A stretch of 64,000 nt of DNA from Luteimicrobium album (GTDB lineage: Bacteria > Actinomycetota > Actinomycetes > Actinomycetales > Cellulomonadaceae), in contig NZ_BSUK01000001.1 in the NCBI RefSeq assembly GCF_030161555.1, positions 1,488,001 through 1,552,000 on the forward strand, written 5' to 3'. The notes beneath the pieces were generated by a model. The model was not told where the DNA came from and did not search any database. It saw only the letters and a list, made by a program, of their open reading frames with translations. The first letter of the stretch is position 1. Every line of letters starts with the position of its first letter. A program made the translations under genes and the position numbers. Below, piece by piece: positions 37,612-47,496 of the stretch.

Positions 37612-37625
37612 CTGAGGCACCTCAG
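37612..37625. promoter_or_regulatory. Dyad CTGAGG-CA-CCTCAG in a divergent promoter region
   Basis: A perfect 6+2+6 inverted repeat lies in the 227-bp region between the ketosynthase gene and the small gene preceding the LAL regulator. It is a candidate operator. No other feature was seen in this spacer. Confidence 0.4.
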
Positions 37626-37725
37626 CGCCCAGGACTGGGCGACCGTCCGATCTGCGCGACCCCGCCTTACCCGCAGAGTCGGAGTCACGGCGGCACCCCG
37701 TCGCCACGACTCTCGAGGGGGAATC

Positions 37726-37875
37726 ATGTTGGAACAGCTCGGACCCGCGGTCGACGCCCAGGTCGAGTACCTGCGCGAGCAGGCACGCGCGTCCTACCGT
37801 CCGCACGCCGGTCAGCCGGACACGCGCTGGCACCGGCTCGGCCGCCGTCTGCACCTGAACCACCGCGCCGCCTGA
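37726..37875 (+). CDS. Small basic protein, 49 residues
   Basis: ATG 37726 follows GAGGGGGAA and opens a 49-codon frame: MLEQLGPAVDAQVEYLREQA, then a basic tail WHRLGRRLHLNHRAA. Strong codon bias and a good ribosome binding site support it. It lies 43 bp before the LAL regulator and may be read with it. The function is unknown. Confidence 0.6.
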   Translation: MLEQLGPAVDAQVEYLREQARASYRPHAGQPDTRWHRLGRRLHLNHRAA

Positions 37876-37918
37876 AACGGTGGCGCTCACGTGGGCGGCC
37901 GCTGACACACTGGGGGAC

Positions 37919-40858
37919 ATGGCCGCACCTGCGTCCGCGCCCTTCGTCGCGCGGTCAGCCGAGCTCGAGCTCCTCACCGACGCGGTCCGCCGCGCCGCCG
38001 AGGGTGAGCCGGCGCTCGTCCTGGTCGGTGGTGACGCCGGCATCGGCAAGACCCGGCTCCTGACCCGTGCCGCCGAGCTCGCCCAGCAGGCGGGTGCGGC
38101 CGTCGTCGTGAGCCACTGCGTGGACCTCGGATCGGTCGGGCTGCCGTTCCTGCCTTTCGTCGAGGCCCTCACCGACCTGCGGCGACGCTGCTCGATCGTC
38201 GACGACGTCGCCGCCCAGCGTCCCGCGTTGGCGCGCCTCCTCGACGCCGACCCGGGAGCGACCCCCACCTCCGAGCCCGCCGGCCGCCTGCAGCTCCTCG
38301 ACGGGCTGGCCGCCGTGCTCGGAGGTGCCGGGGCGCCGTCGTCGCCGCTCGTGCTCGTGATCGAGGACATCCACTGGGCGGACGCCTCGACGCTCGACGT
38401 CCTGCGCTACCTCGTCGCCCGGCTGCGCGACGAGAACCTCCTGGTCGTCGCCTCCTACCGTGCCGACGACCTGCACCGCCGCCACCCCCTGCGCCCCGTG
38501 CTCGCCGAGCTGGGCCGGCACCCGCGCGTCGAACGGATCGAGCTCGAGCCCTTCACGCGCGACGAGCTGCGCGAGTTCACGACGGCGATCGCCGGGAGCC
38601 CGCTCGACGCCGCCGCCCTCGAGTCGGTGAGCCGGCGCTCCGAGGGCAACGCCTACTTCGCGGAGGAGCTCGTCGAGTCGGGGGTCCGGCCCGGCGAGCT
38701 GCCCTGGACGCTCGCCGACGTGCTCCACGCCCGGCTCGAACGCCTCGCGCCCGACGTGCAACGGCTCGTGCGCGTCGCGTCGGCGGCCGGGCGGCAGGTG
38801 TCCGAGCCGCTGCTGCGCGCCGTCGCCGCAGGCCCCGTGCTCGACGGCGGCCCGACCGGCGGCGCCGAGACCGACGCCGCGCTGCGGGAGGCCGTCGCGC
38901 AGCAGGTGCTGCATCCCGAGGGTGACCGCATCGTGTTCCGCCACGCCCTCCTCGCCGAGGCCGTGTACGGGGACCTGCTGCCGGGCGACCAGGCCGCCGT
39001 CCACCGTGCCTACCTCGACGCGCTCCTCGCCGACCCCGACCTCGGCTCGGCGGCCGTCCGCGCGTTCCACGCGTTCCGCGCCCACGACCTCCCGACGACG
39101 CTCGTCGCGAGCCGCGACGCGGCCCGCCAGGCCGCCCGCGTCCTCGCGCCCGCGGAGAAGCGGCGCCACCTCGAGCAGGTGCTCGCGCTGTGGGACGCCG
39201 TCCCCGACGCCGCGGAGCTCCTCGGCGAGTCGCACGACGACGTCGCGCTCGCGGCTGCCTCCGCCGCCTCCTGGTCGGGCGCCCCCGAGCGGGCCGTCCA
39301 CCTCGCGCGCGCCGTCGTCGACGCGCACGTCGGCGACCCGCTCCACCATGCCTCGCTCCAGCACGTCCTCGCCGGCTACCTGCTCGCTGCCGACGAGCTC
39401 GACGAGATGCTCGACCGCACCGCGTCGGCGCTCGAGATCCTGCCCGTCGACCCGCCCTCGCGCGACCGCGCCTGGACCCTCGCGATGCACGCGCGCGCCG
39501 CGCTCAACCTCGACCTCGACGACGTCGCCCGCCAGGACGCCGTCCGCGCCGTCGCCGAGGCGCAGGCGGTCGACGCGCCCGACGTCGAGGCGGACGCGCT
39601 CGGCACCCTCGCCGTGCTCGAGGTCGACGACGCGGAACGTTCCGCGGAGCTCCTCATCGAGGCCAAGGAGCGCGCGCACGCCGCCGGCGACCTCGAGACC
39701 GAGCTCCGCTGCATGTCCAACCTGGTCGCGAACCGGTACTACGCGGGGGACCTCGACGAGGCCGCCCGCCTCGCGGACGAGGCGTCGCGCTACGCCCAGG
39801 ACACCGGCATGACCTGGAGCGTCTACGGCATGACGATCCACATGTTCGTCCTGCTCGGCGCCTACCTGCTCGGCGACCTCTCGCCGGCCGACCCCGGCCC
39901 CGTCCCCGAGAGCTGGGCCGCGGGGTACCAGGCGCTCCAGCTCTACCCGGCAGCCGCGCGCGGCGACGCGGATGCCGTCGAACGCGGCCGTGCGCTCCGG
40001 CCCGCCTGGACGACGGACGGCCAGATCGCCCTCGTCGCGGGCGGGTGCACCGTCGACGCCCTCGTCTGGCGGGGCGACGACGAGGAAGCCGTCGCGCTCG
40101 CCGAAGAGGTCATCGTCTTCCTGGGGCGCGAGTGGTCCGACTCGTTCCTCGGCCGGATCTGGCTTTCCGCGCTCGCGCTGTCGGCGCTCGCGGACCAGGC
40201 GGAGCGGGACGCGCTCGTCGGGCAGGACGTCGCGGCGCTCGTCGCGCACGGGGACGAGTTCCTCGACGCCGCGGTCCGCACCGCCGAGCGCGGCCGGCCT
40301 CGCGGCGGGGTCCTCGGACCCGAGGGCCGTGGCTGGCTCGCCCGCGTCCACGCCGAGCACGCGCGGCTGCAGGCCGCGGGCGGGGTCGGCGAGAACGCCC
40401 CCGCGCTCTGGGAGGCCGCCGCACGCGAGTTCGACTTCGGGTACCGCTACGAGGTCGCGCGGTCCCGGTGGCGGTGGGCCGAGGCCCTCGTCGCCGCGGG
40501 CGACCGCGCGGGGGCAGGGACCCGGCTCGCCGAGGCGCTCGCCGAGGCCGACGCCATGGGCGCCCGCCCGCTGGCCGACGCCTGCCGCGCCCTCGCCCGG
40601 CGCGCGCGCCTGGACGTCGGCGGCGTCCGGCCGGCGTCGTCGGACACGCTCACCGAGCGCGAGTCCGAGGTCATGATGCTCGTCGCGCAGGGCCTGTCGA
40701 ACCGGCAGATCGGCGAGCGGCTGTTCATCTCGGGCAAGACCGTGAGCGTGCACGTCTCGAACGTGCTCGCGAAGCTCGGCGCTGCGACGCGCGCCGAAGC
40801 GGTGTCCGTCGCCCACCAGCGGGGACTGCTGGCCGCTACTCCGGGTCGTTCGGGATGA
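37919..40858 (+). CDS. Large ATP-binding LuxR-family (LAL) regulator
   Basis: This 979-residue regulator has an N-terminal AAA/AAA_16 ATPase with Walker A GGDAGIGKTRLL near residue 38 and Walker B VLVIEDIHWAD near residue 150. A long alpha-helical, TPR-like middle follows. The C-terminal LuxR domain has LTERESEVMMLVAQGLSNRQ, IGERLFISGKTVSVHVSNVL and AKLGAATRAEA. LAL proteins usually sense a carbon or metabolite signal. The ATG 37919 follows GGGGGAC; an in-frame GTG at 37880 is less likely. The target may be neighbouring genes. Confidence 0.9.
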   Translation: MAAPASAPFVARSAELELLTDAVRRAAEGEPALVLVGGDAGIGKTRLLTRAAELAQQAGAAVVVSHCVDLGSVGLPFLPFVEALTDLRRRCSIVDDVAAQRPALARLLDADPGATPTSEPAGRLQLLDGLAAVLGGAGAPSSPLVLVIEDIHWADASTLDVLRYLVARLRDENLLVVASYRADDLHRRHPLRPVLAELGRHPRVERIELEPFTRDELREFTTAIAGSPLDAAALESVSRRSEGNAYFAEELVESGVRPGELPWTLADVLHARLERLAPDVQRLVRVASAAGRQVSEPLLRAVAAGPVLDGGPTGGAETDAALREAVAQQVLHPEGDRIVFRHALLAEAVYGDLLPGDQAAVHRAYLDALLADPDLGSAAVRAFHAFRAHDLPTTLVASRDAARQAARVLAPAEKRRHLEQVLALWDAVPDAAELLGESHDDVALAAASAASWSGAPERAVHLARAVVDAHVGDPLHHASLQHVLAGYLLAADELDEMLDRTASALEILPVDPPSRDRAWTLAMHARAALNLDLDDVARQDAVRAVAEAQAVDAPDVEADALGTLAVLEVDDAERSAELLIEAKERAHAAGDLETELRCMSNLVANRYYAGDLDEAARLADEASRYAQDTGMTWSVYGMTIHMFVLLGAYLLGDLSPADPGPVPESWAAGYQALQLYPAAARGDADAVERGRALRPAWTTDGQIALVAGGCTVDALVWRGDDEEAVALAEEVIVFLGREWSDSFLGRIWLSALALSALADQAERDALVGQDVAALVAHGDEFLDAAVRTAERGRPRGGVLGPEGRGWLARVHAEHARLQAAGGVGENAPALWEAAAREFDFGYRYEVARSRWRWAEALVAAGDRAGAGTRLAEALAEADAMGARPLADACRALARRARLDVGGVRPASSDTLTERESEVMMLVAQGLSNRQIGERLFISGKTVSVHVSNVLAKLGAATRAEAVSVAHQRGLLAATPGRSG

Positions 40859-41042
40859 GGATCCACAGGATCAGGTAGATCAGCACCTGCGGCCCGGGCA
40901 GCAGCACCGACGCCACGGCGATCCACCGGACGAGGGTGGTGCTCAGCCCGAACCGCCGGGCGAGGCCGGCGCACACGCCGGCGATCATGCGGCCGCTGCG
41001 GGGCCGTGACAGCTTCGGGGTGGTGGCGGCTGTGGTGCTCAT
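40836..41042 (-). CDS. PspC domain protein
   Basis: This 68-residue protein is a single PspC domain: LSRPRSGRMIAGVCAGLARR, then FGLSTTLVRWIAVASVLLPG and LIYLILWILIPNDPE. Two hydrophobic segments place it in the membrane. PspC-type proteins act in envelope stress. It overlaps the end of the convergent LAL gene by 23 bp. Confidence 0.88.
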   Translation of the reverse strand: MSTTAATTPKLSRPRSGRMIAGVCAGLARRFGLSTTLVRWIAVASVLLPGPQVLIYLILWILIPNDPE

Positions 41043-41124
41043 GGTTCGACGGTAGGCGCGCGTCCCCGCCCCGGACCATGGGGGAGGCCCCCGAACCGAC
41101 CCGGGCGTCACCCCGGGACGCGAC

Positions 41125-41370
41125 TCAGCCGGCCAGCGCGAGGATCCCGCCGACGAGGAGCGCGACGACCTTGACGCTCTCCGTCCCGACGTACCAGAGG
41201 TGCGCGTGCGACCGCGGCCCCTCGTACCCGGCGAGGACGGCGTCGGACCGCCTGTTCGGGCGCGGCCGGACGAGCGCGAGCTGCGCCGCGAGGACGACGA
41301 TCGCCATGACGAGGGCGACGGTGGCGTCGATCGTGAGCGGGACCTCGGGGAACGAGATCGCGAGCACCAT
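41125..41370 (-). CDS. Small two-helix membrane protein
   Basis: This 81-residue protein has two hydrophobic segments, LTIDATVALVMAIVVLAAQL (about 12-31) and VKVVALLVGGILALAG at the C terminus. Between them is a basic loop with RPRPNRRSDAVLAGYEG. The open frame continues upstream of ATG 41370 through DTVRTFVWLG toward the hrpA stop, so the real start may be earlier. The family is not recognised. Confidence 0.55.
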   Translation of the reverse strand: MVLAISFPEVPLTIDATVALVMAIVVLAAQLALVRPRPNRRSDAVLAGYEGPRSHAHLWYVGTESVKVVALLVGGILALAG

Positions 41371-41482
41371 GCCCAGCCAGACGAACGTCCGGACGGTGTC
41401 GCGGCGACGGCGGCGCTGGTACGGGTGGGTTGCTCCTGGGGGCGGGATCGAGGGTGCTCCGCAAGAGGCCGAGGTGGGCGAC

Positions 41483-44400
41483 TCACCAGCCGCCGGGCTC
41501 GAGGGACTTGCGGATCCGCTTCTCGCTGACAGGCCCGTCGGTGCCGAGCTGCTGCGCGAACAGCGACACCCGCAGCTCCTCGATCAGCCAGCGCACCTCC
41601 GCGAGCTCGGCCGCGCGCGCGGGGTCGGGTCGTCCGGCCGCGTACGCGGCGAGCGCGCGCTCGTAGGCCTGCTGGACGTCGTGGACGCGCCACGCGAGCT
41701 CGGCGTCCCGGTGGGGGTTGCTCTGGGCCTTCTCGAGCCGGTAGGACGCCGCCCGCACGTACCGGACGAGGTGCGGCAGGCGCCGCGGCGGGGTCTGCGA
41801 CACGAACCCGTCGTGGACGAGCCCGGCCACCTGGTCCCGCAGGTCGGTCAGGGTGTTCAGCAGTGCCATCGACGTGGCGGCCCGGATCTCGCCGTCCAGG
41901 TTCCGCGACGCGGTGAGCACGGCCACGACGTGCCCGACGACGCGGAACACCTCGTCCTCGAGCTCGTCCCGCAGGCGGTCGCGCACCTTCGCGTAGGCGG
42001 CGGCGTCCCGCACGTCGGCGGCGTCGGGCACGAGCGCGTTCACCGCGGCGAGCTGCACGTCCGCCACGAGCGCGTCCGTGGTCCGGTACGGGCTCGCGGC
42101 CAGCGTGAGCGCCTGCGTCCCGGTCCACCGGCTGGTGATCCGGGCGCCGGCCAGCCCGACCTCCTGGAGCAGCAGCCGCCTCACCCCGCGCGCGTGCTCC
42201 ACGGCCTGGCTCGAAGCGTCCCCGAGCACCCGCAGCGCGACGACAGGCCCACCCTTGGCGTCCTGCTCCTCGACGAGCGCGGGGTACCCCCGGACGACGG
42301 TCCCGGCTCCGACCCGCGTCTCCACCACAGGGGGCAGCGCGCCTCCTTCGAGCCCCCGAGGTCAGAGGGCCAGCCGGAGACGACGGCAACTTCCCTGACG
42401 AGCACCGAAGCCCCGCCTGAAGCGCCCCCTCCGTCGCCCCCGGCTCGCCCGCCCCAGCCGCGGAAGACTCCGCAACCGCAGCCTCCAACGCCGCCCGCAC
42501 CGCAGTCCGCACAGCGGCCTCCGCCCGCGACGCGAGACGACGCTGCAGCCCCAGCAGGTCCTTCCCCTCGCCGAGGACCGTCGCCACCCCCGCTCCGGCT
42601 CGGACAGCACGCGGTAGGTGACGCGCAGGTGCGCGGGCAGCCGTTCGGGGACGCCGACCCACGCGTCGTCGGGGATGTCGACGTCGCGCAGGTCGCGGAC
42701 GGCGCGCGTGAACGCGACGCGGAAGGGTTCGGCCATGTCCCCGGCGCGCGCCATGTCGTCCCACTCGGGCCTGTTGGCGCGCAGCCAGGCGGCGACGTCG
42801 CGGCCGACGTCGGGCGCGGGGACGAGCTGGACGCGCACCGGCTTGGGGAGGGCGCGGATGGTGGCGACGGTGAGCTCGTCGAGGAGACCGGGGACCATCC
42901 AGTCGAACCCGTCCGGCACGACGCGGTTGAGGACGGAGATGGGGAGGTGGACGGTGACGCCGTCGGCGTCGGTGCCGGGGGAGAACTGGTAGGTGAGGGG
43001 GAGCTCGAGCTCGCCCTGCGGCCAGCGCTCGGGGAAGAGAGAGGTGTCGATCTCGTCGGCGGTGGGGACGAGGAGGTCGAGCGTGAACGTCAGGAGGTCG
43101 GGGTCGCGGCGTCGGGCTCCCTTCCACCACTGGTCGAAGTGCCGCGCGGACACGACGTCGTCGGGGATGCGCGCGTCGTAGAAGTCGAACAGGACGTCGT
43201 CGTCGACGACGAGGCCCCGCTGTCGGGAGCGGGCGGCGAGCTCCTCGGCTTCCTCGAGGATGCGCTGGTTCTCCGCCCAGAAGCGGTGGTGCGTCGTCCA
43301 CTGGCCTTCGACGAGCGCGTGCCGGACGAACATCTCCCGCGCCGCCTCCCGGTCGACGCGCGAGTACAGGACCTGGCGGTCCGCGACGGTCGGCACCCCG
43401 AACAGCAGCACCTTCTCCCGGACCGTCGCCGCACCCCGCTTCGACGACCACGACGGCTCCGAGTACGTGCGCTTCACGAGGTGCGCGCCGACCTCCTCCG
43501 CCCAGTCGGGCTGGATGCGTGCCACGTCGCGGGCCCACAGGCGGCTCGTCTCCACGAGCTCGCCCGCCATGACGAACGCCGGCGGCTTCTTGTTCAGCGG
43601 CGAACCCGGGAAGATCGCGAACCGGATCCCCCGCGCGCCCAGGTACTCGTTGCGGGCCTGGCGGGCCATGCGCTTGAGCTGGGCGGCGTCCCGGCCCGTG
43701 CGGGCCGACGCCTTGATCTCCGCCGTCTGCTGCATCCCCACCTGCGAGAGGAGGCCGGCGAGGAGCGCCTTGTGAATGGTGTCGCCGTCCCAGGCGCGCT
43801 TGTAGGGGTCGGAGCTCGAGGTCGACGGGGTGCTTCCGGCGGCGGGGCGGGCGGGGGCTGCCCCCGACGTGCTCGGCCTACCATCCGCCTCGCTCGTTCC
43901 TCGCTCGGCTCCCGCCAGTCCCACCACGGCCTTCGCATCGTCGGGCGCAGCCCCCGCCCGCCCCGCCGCCTCGGGCGTTCCGCTCGCCTTCGCGTCCGCG
44001 TTCACGCGCGTGGTCGCCGAGGGTGACGCGCCGTGGGCTCGGGCTGGGTCGCCCCAGCGGATGCCCAGGGGCTTGGAGGTGTCGCGGAGCTGGGTGACGA
44101 GGTCCTGCCACTCGCGGATTCGCAGGAAGTTCAGGTACTCCGAGCGGACGCGTCGGCGGAACTGGCTGCCCGAGAGGTCGTGCTGGAGCTCGCGCGCGTA
44201 CGACCAGACGTTGAGGTACGTGAGGAAGTCGGACGTGGGGTCCTGGAAGCGCGCGTGGAGCTGGTCGGCCTGGGGACGCTCCTCCGTGGGGCGTTCGCGG
44301 GGGTCCTGGATGGAGAGGGCCGCGGCGATGATCGTGACCTCGCGGGCGACGCCGCGGCGCGCTCCTCGACGATCATCCGGGCCAGGCGCGGGTCCATGGG

Positions 44401-46008
44401 GAGCTGCGCGAGCTGCTGCCCGACGTCGGTCAGGCGGGTCGCGCCGTCGGCCTCCTCGAGGGCGCCCAGCTCGGTGAGGAGCTGCACGCCGTCGCGGATG
44501 GCGCGCGTGTCGGGCTGGTCGACGAACGGGAACCGGGCGACGTCGTCGGGCGCGGAGACCACGCCGACGGAGATCATCTGGAGGATCACGGACGCCAGGG
44601 ACGTGCGGAGGATCTCGGGCTCGGTGAAGGGCGGGCGCGCGTCGAAGTCGTCCTCGGAGTAGAGGCGGATCGCGACGCCGTCGGACACGCGGCCGCACCG
44701 GCCCGAGCGCTGGTTGGCGCTGGCTTGGCTGATCGGCTCGATGGGCAGGCGCTGCACCTTCGACGCCCGCGAGTACCGCGAGATGCGGGCCGTGCCCGGG
44801 TCGACGACGTACCGGATGCCGGGGACGGTCAGCGACGTCTCGGCGACGTTCGTCGCGAGGACGATGCGCCGCCCGGGGTGCGACGCGAAGACGCGGTGCT
44901 GCTCGGCCGCGGACAGGCGCGCGAACAGCGGCAGGATCTCGACGTAGCCCGGCTGGCGGGCATCGTGCGTGCGGTCCCCGAAGTGGCCGGTGAGGGCGTC
45001 GGCGGCGTCGCGGATCTCCCGCTCGCCCGACAGGAACACCAGGATGTCGCCGGGGCCCGGGTCGTGGCGGGTGCGGTCGTGGGCGATGAGCTCGTCGACG
45101 GCGTCCACGATGCCCGTGACGAGGTCGCGGTCCTCGCGCTTCCTTCCGTCCGCGGTCGCGTCGCCCGTGAGAGGCCGGTACCGGAGCTCGACGGGGTACG
45201 TGCGGCCCGACACCTCGATGACGGGCGCGGGGGCGCCGTCGGACCCGAAGTGCCTCGCGAACCGCTCGGAGTCGATCGTCGCGGACGTGATGACGAGCTT
45301 GAGGTCCGGCCGCTGCGGCAGCAGGCGCGACAGGTACCCGAGCAGGAAGTCGATGTTGAGGGACCGCTCGTGCGCCTCGTCGACGACGATCGTGTCGTAC
45401 GCGAGGAGCTGCGGGTCCCGCTGGATCGCGGCCAGCAGGATGCCGTCGGTCATGACCTTGACGAGCGTCCCGTCTGACGACTCGTCCGTGAACCGGACCT
45501 GGTAGCCGACGATCTCGCCGAGCGGCGTCCCGATCTCTTCCGCGATGCGCTCCGCGACGCTCCGGGCCGCCAGACGACGCGGCTGCGTGTGCGCGATCTG
45601 GCCTGCCCGCCCGCGCCCCAGGTCGAGGAGGATCTTGGGAAGCTGCGTCGTCTTCCCGGAGCCCGTCTCGCCCGCGACGATCACGACCTGGTGGTCCCGG
45701 ATAGCCTCCGCGATCTCGTCGCGGTGCGCGCTCACCGGGAGCTGCTCGGGGTACGTGATGGGCGGCACGACGACGGCGTCGCGCCTCGCGCGCATGCGCT
45801 CCAGGTGGGCGGTGCTCACGCGGGGCGTCGTGGGCCGGTCGCTGCGGGGCCCGTTGCCGCGGCGGCGGTTGCCGCGCCTCGACCGACCGCCCGACCGCCG
45901 GCCAACCTCGGGGCGCGCGACGTCCGCGTGCGCGTCGCCGCCGGCGTCAAGGCGCGCTCGACGGCGCTGCCCGGGGTCGGGCGTCGGGGTGCGGGGTTCG
46001 GTGCTCAC
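41483..46008 (-). CDS. hrpA: ATP-dependent DEAH-box RNA helicase HrpA, four frameshifts
   Basis: Repaired, this is a protein of about 1,509 residues. Helicase motifs: [13 protein letters not shown] (I), [15 protein letters not shown] (Ia), [14 protein letters not shown] (II, DEAH), [11 protein letters not shown] (III), and [13 protein letters not shown] (VI). HA2 and OB-fold regions follow, then the long C-terminal DUF3418 domain. Frame is lost near 44364 and at the runs 42587-42591, 42425-42429 and 42353-42357; each is repaired by one G on the coding strand. An inserted Ala/Gly-rich linker lies around 43800-44010. The start is GTG 46008. HrpA acts in ribosome rescue and mRNA turnover in other bacteria. 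Confidence 0.9.
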
Positions 46009-46070
46009 GGGCTTCCATTCTCTCAACTCGTGGCAACCTCATTCGCCGCCGCGCCACTTGCTAGCGTTGC

Positions 46071-46084
46071 TGTCAATGCTGACA
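46071..46084. promoter_or_regulatory. Palindrome upstream of the antitoxin gene
   Basis: TGTCA-ATGC-TGACA, a perfect 5-bp dyad 17 bp before the antitoxin start, is a plausible autoregulatory operator for a ribbon-helix-helix protein. Confidence 0.45.
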
Positions 46085-46100
46085 TGAGCGAGATGGCCAC

Positions 46101-46376
46101 ATGTCGACCATCACGGTCCGAGGTCTCGACGACGACGTGAAGCAGAAGATCCGGGTCCGGGCCGCGGCGCACGGGCGCTCGATGGAGGCCGAGGTCCGGG
46201 AGATCCTCACCGAGGCCGTCTCGGTGCCGAGCCCCGCGGAACGCAAGCTCGGTACGTGGCTCGTCGAACAGCTCGGCGGGCTCGCGGGGGATGATCCGAG
46301 TCTCTTCGACGTGCGGCAGCACGACGCTCCCCGGACACCGGACTTCTCCGGGCATGAGCTCGGGGGCGACGAGTGA
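46101..46376 (+). CDS. FitA/VapB-type ribbon-helix-helix antitoxin
   Basis: This 91-residue protein has the FitA N-terminal motif: STITVRGLDDDVKQKIRVRA followed by AHGRSMEAEVREILTEAV. The C-terminal part (LGTWLVEQLGGL) is the usual toxin-wrapping segment. FitA proteins neutralise a PIN-domain RNase and repress their operon. Its stop overlaps a GTG (GTGA) that opens only a 10-codon toxin stub, so it is an orphan. It is divergent from hrpA. Confidence 0.87.
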   Translation: MSTITVRGLDDDVKQKIRVRAAAHGRSMEAEVREILTEAVSVPSPAERKLGTWLVEQLGGLAGDDPSLFDVRQHDAPRTPDFSGHELGGDE

Positions 46377-46405
46377 TCGTCCTCGACACCCCCACGAGCT
46401 CGTAG
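46373..46405 (+). pseudogene. Stub of a PIN-domain (FitB/VapC) toxin gene
   Basis: GTG 46373 overlaps the antitoxin stop exactly as toxin starts do in FitAB operons. It reads VIVLDTPTSS before a TAG. VIVLDT is the conserved first strand of PIN toxins with the first catalytic Asp. The rest of the gene, about 130 codons, is absent, and a new gene begins 17 bp later. A clean deletion is the simplest explanation; a single-base error would not account for the missing body. Confidence 0.65.
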
Positions 46406-46421
46406 ACCGAGGGAGGAACAG

Positions 46422-47051
46422 GTGAGTGATGACCTCGATGCGGTTGTCGAGCGGCTGACGCGCGCCATCCCGCAGGACACGTCGGCGCGGGTCGCCGTCG
46501 ACGGCATCGGGGCCAGCGGCAAGACCCGCTTCGCGTCGAGCCTGACCGAGCGCGTCACCGGTCGGCCCGTCGTCGTCCTGCACGCGGACGACTTCTTCAA
46601 CCCGCCGTCCGTGCGTCACGCCCGGGGGAGGAGCTCCCCGGAGGGGTTCTGGCTCGACGCGTACGACCTCGGCGCCCTCGCCGCAGCGGCTCGCGAGCCG
46701 CCGGGTGCGACGCGCGACGCGCTCGTCCTCGTCGAGGGCGCGTTCCTGCACCGCGACGAGCTCGTCGGGCTGTGGGACTTCTCGGTCTTCCTGGACGTGC
46801 CGTTCGCCGAGGCGGCCCGGCGGATGTCCGAGCGGGACGGCCTCGCGCCCGACGACCCCCGGCACGGGCGCTACGAGGGCGCGCAACGGCTCTACTTCGC
46901 GGCCGCCGGGCCATGGGGGCGCGCGTCGCTCGTGGTCGACAACACCCGTCCCGACAGCCCGAGGCTCGTCGAGCCGGCCCGGTCCGCTGCCGCGGCCGCA
47001 GTCGCCGCGTCCACTGCGGGGGGCGCTCAGGCGTCGTCGGCCGCCACGTAG
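46422..47051 (+). CDS. Uridine kinase-like P-loop protein
   Basis: This 209-residue protein has Walker A DGIGASGKTRFA near residue 28 and the uridine-kinase-like VVVLHADDFFNPP near residue 51. VLVEGAFLHRDELVGLWDFS and LDVPFAEAARRMSERDG follow. The region between YDLGALAAAAREP and the VEG strand is about 30 residues shorter than I would expect in homologues, so a lid segment may be missing. The frame is intact there. The start is GTG 46422 after GGGAGGAA. The substrate is unknown. Confidence 0.8.
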   Translation: MSDDLDAVVERLTRAIPQDTSARVAVDGIGASGKTRFASSLTERVTGRPVVVLHADDFFNPPSVRHARGRSSPEGFWLDAYDLGALAAAAREPPGATRDALVLVEGAFLHRDELVGLWDFSVFLDVPFAEAARRMSERDGLAPDDPRHGRYEGAQRLYFAAAGPWGRASLVVDNTRPDSPRLVEPARSAAAAAVAASTAGGAQASSAAT

Positions 47052-47371
47052 ACCCACGCCTCGCGGCCCGAGGCGAGCGTCGTCCGGGTGCGCACGTAGT
47101 CGTCGACCTCGTACGCGTCCGCAGCGGTGAGGTCGTCCGGCGTGACCTCGAGTGCTGTCCCCGCGACCTGGTCGCGTGGATCGTCGGTGCGTACGAGGAC
47201 GGGGTGCTCGTCCGAGCCCGACTGTGCGACGACGGCCGGGTCCGTGATCCGGACCGTCCCGAGACGGAACCCGGGGAGTGTGTCGTTGGTGCCGTCGAGC
47301 AGTCGGCCGAAGTTCGCTCGCTGTACGGTCGGCAGGCGCAGGGTCCCGTAGGAGAACAGCAGCTCGGTCAC
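47027..47371 (-). CDS. Gamma-glutamylcyclotransferase-like (AIG2) protein
   Basis: This 114-residue protein has the family's N-terminal LLFSYGTLRLPTVQRANFGR with the YGTL motif, LPGFRLGTVRI near residue 33, and an acidic ADAYEVDDYVRTR containing the usual catalytic Glu. Proteins of this fold cyclise gamma-glutamyl amines or peptides; the substrate here is unknown. It overlaps the convergent kinase by 25 bp. Confidence 0.87.
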   Translation of the reverse strand: MTELLFSYGTLRLPTVQRANFGRLLDGTNDTLPGFRLGTVRITDPAVVAQSGSDEHPVLVRTDDPRDQVAGTALEVTPDDLTAADAYEVDDYVRTRTTLASGREAWVYVAADDA

Positions 47372-47496
47372 CGGCTCAACCTACGGTGTCGGGAGACTCT
47401 CTCGGGGACCGGCGCCGTCACAGCCCGGGGTGCCTGCGGCTCGGCATCCCGCGCGGTGCGACGGGACCGCCTGCCCTCGTGTGGCAGGCTCGTCGC

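Noticed and set aside
41483..46008. hrpA as a decayed pseudogene
   Set aside because: All four frameshifts are repaired by one G each, and helicase and DUF3418 motifs are intact between them.
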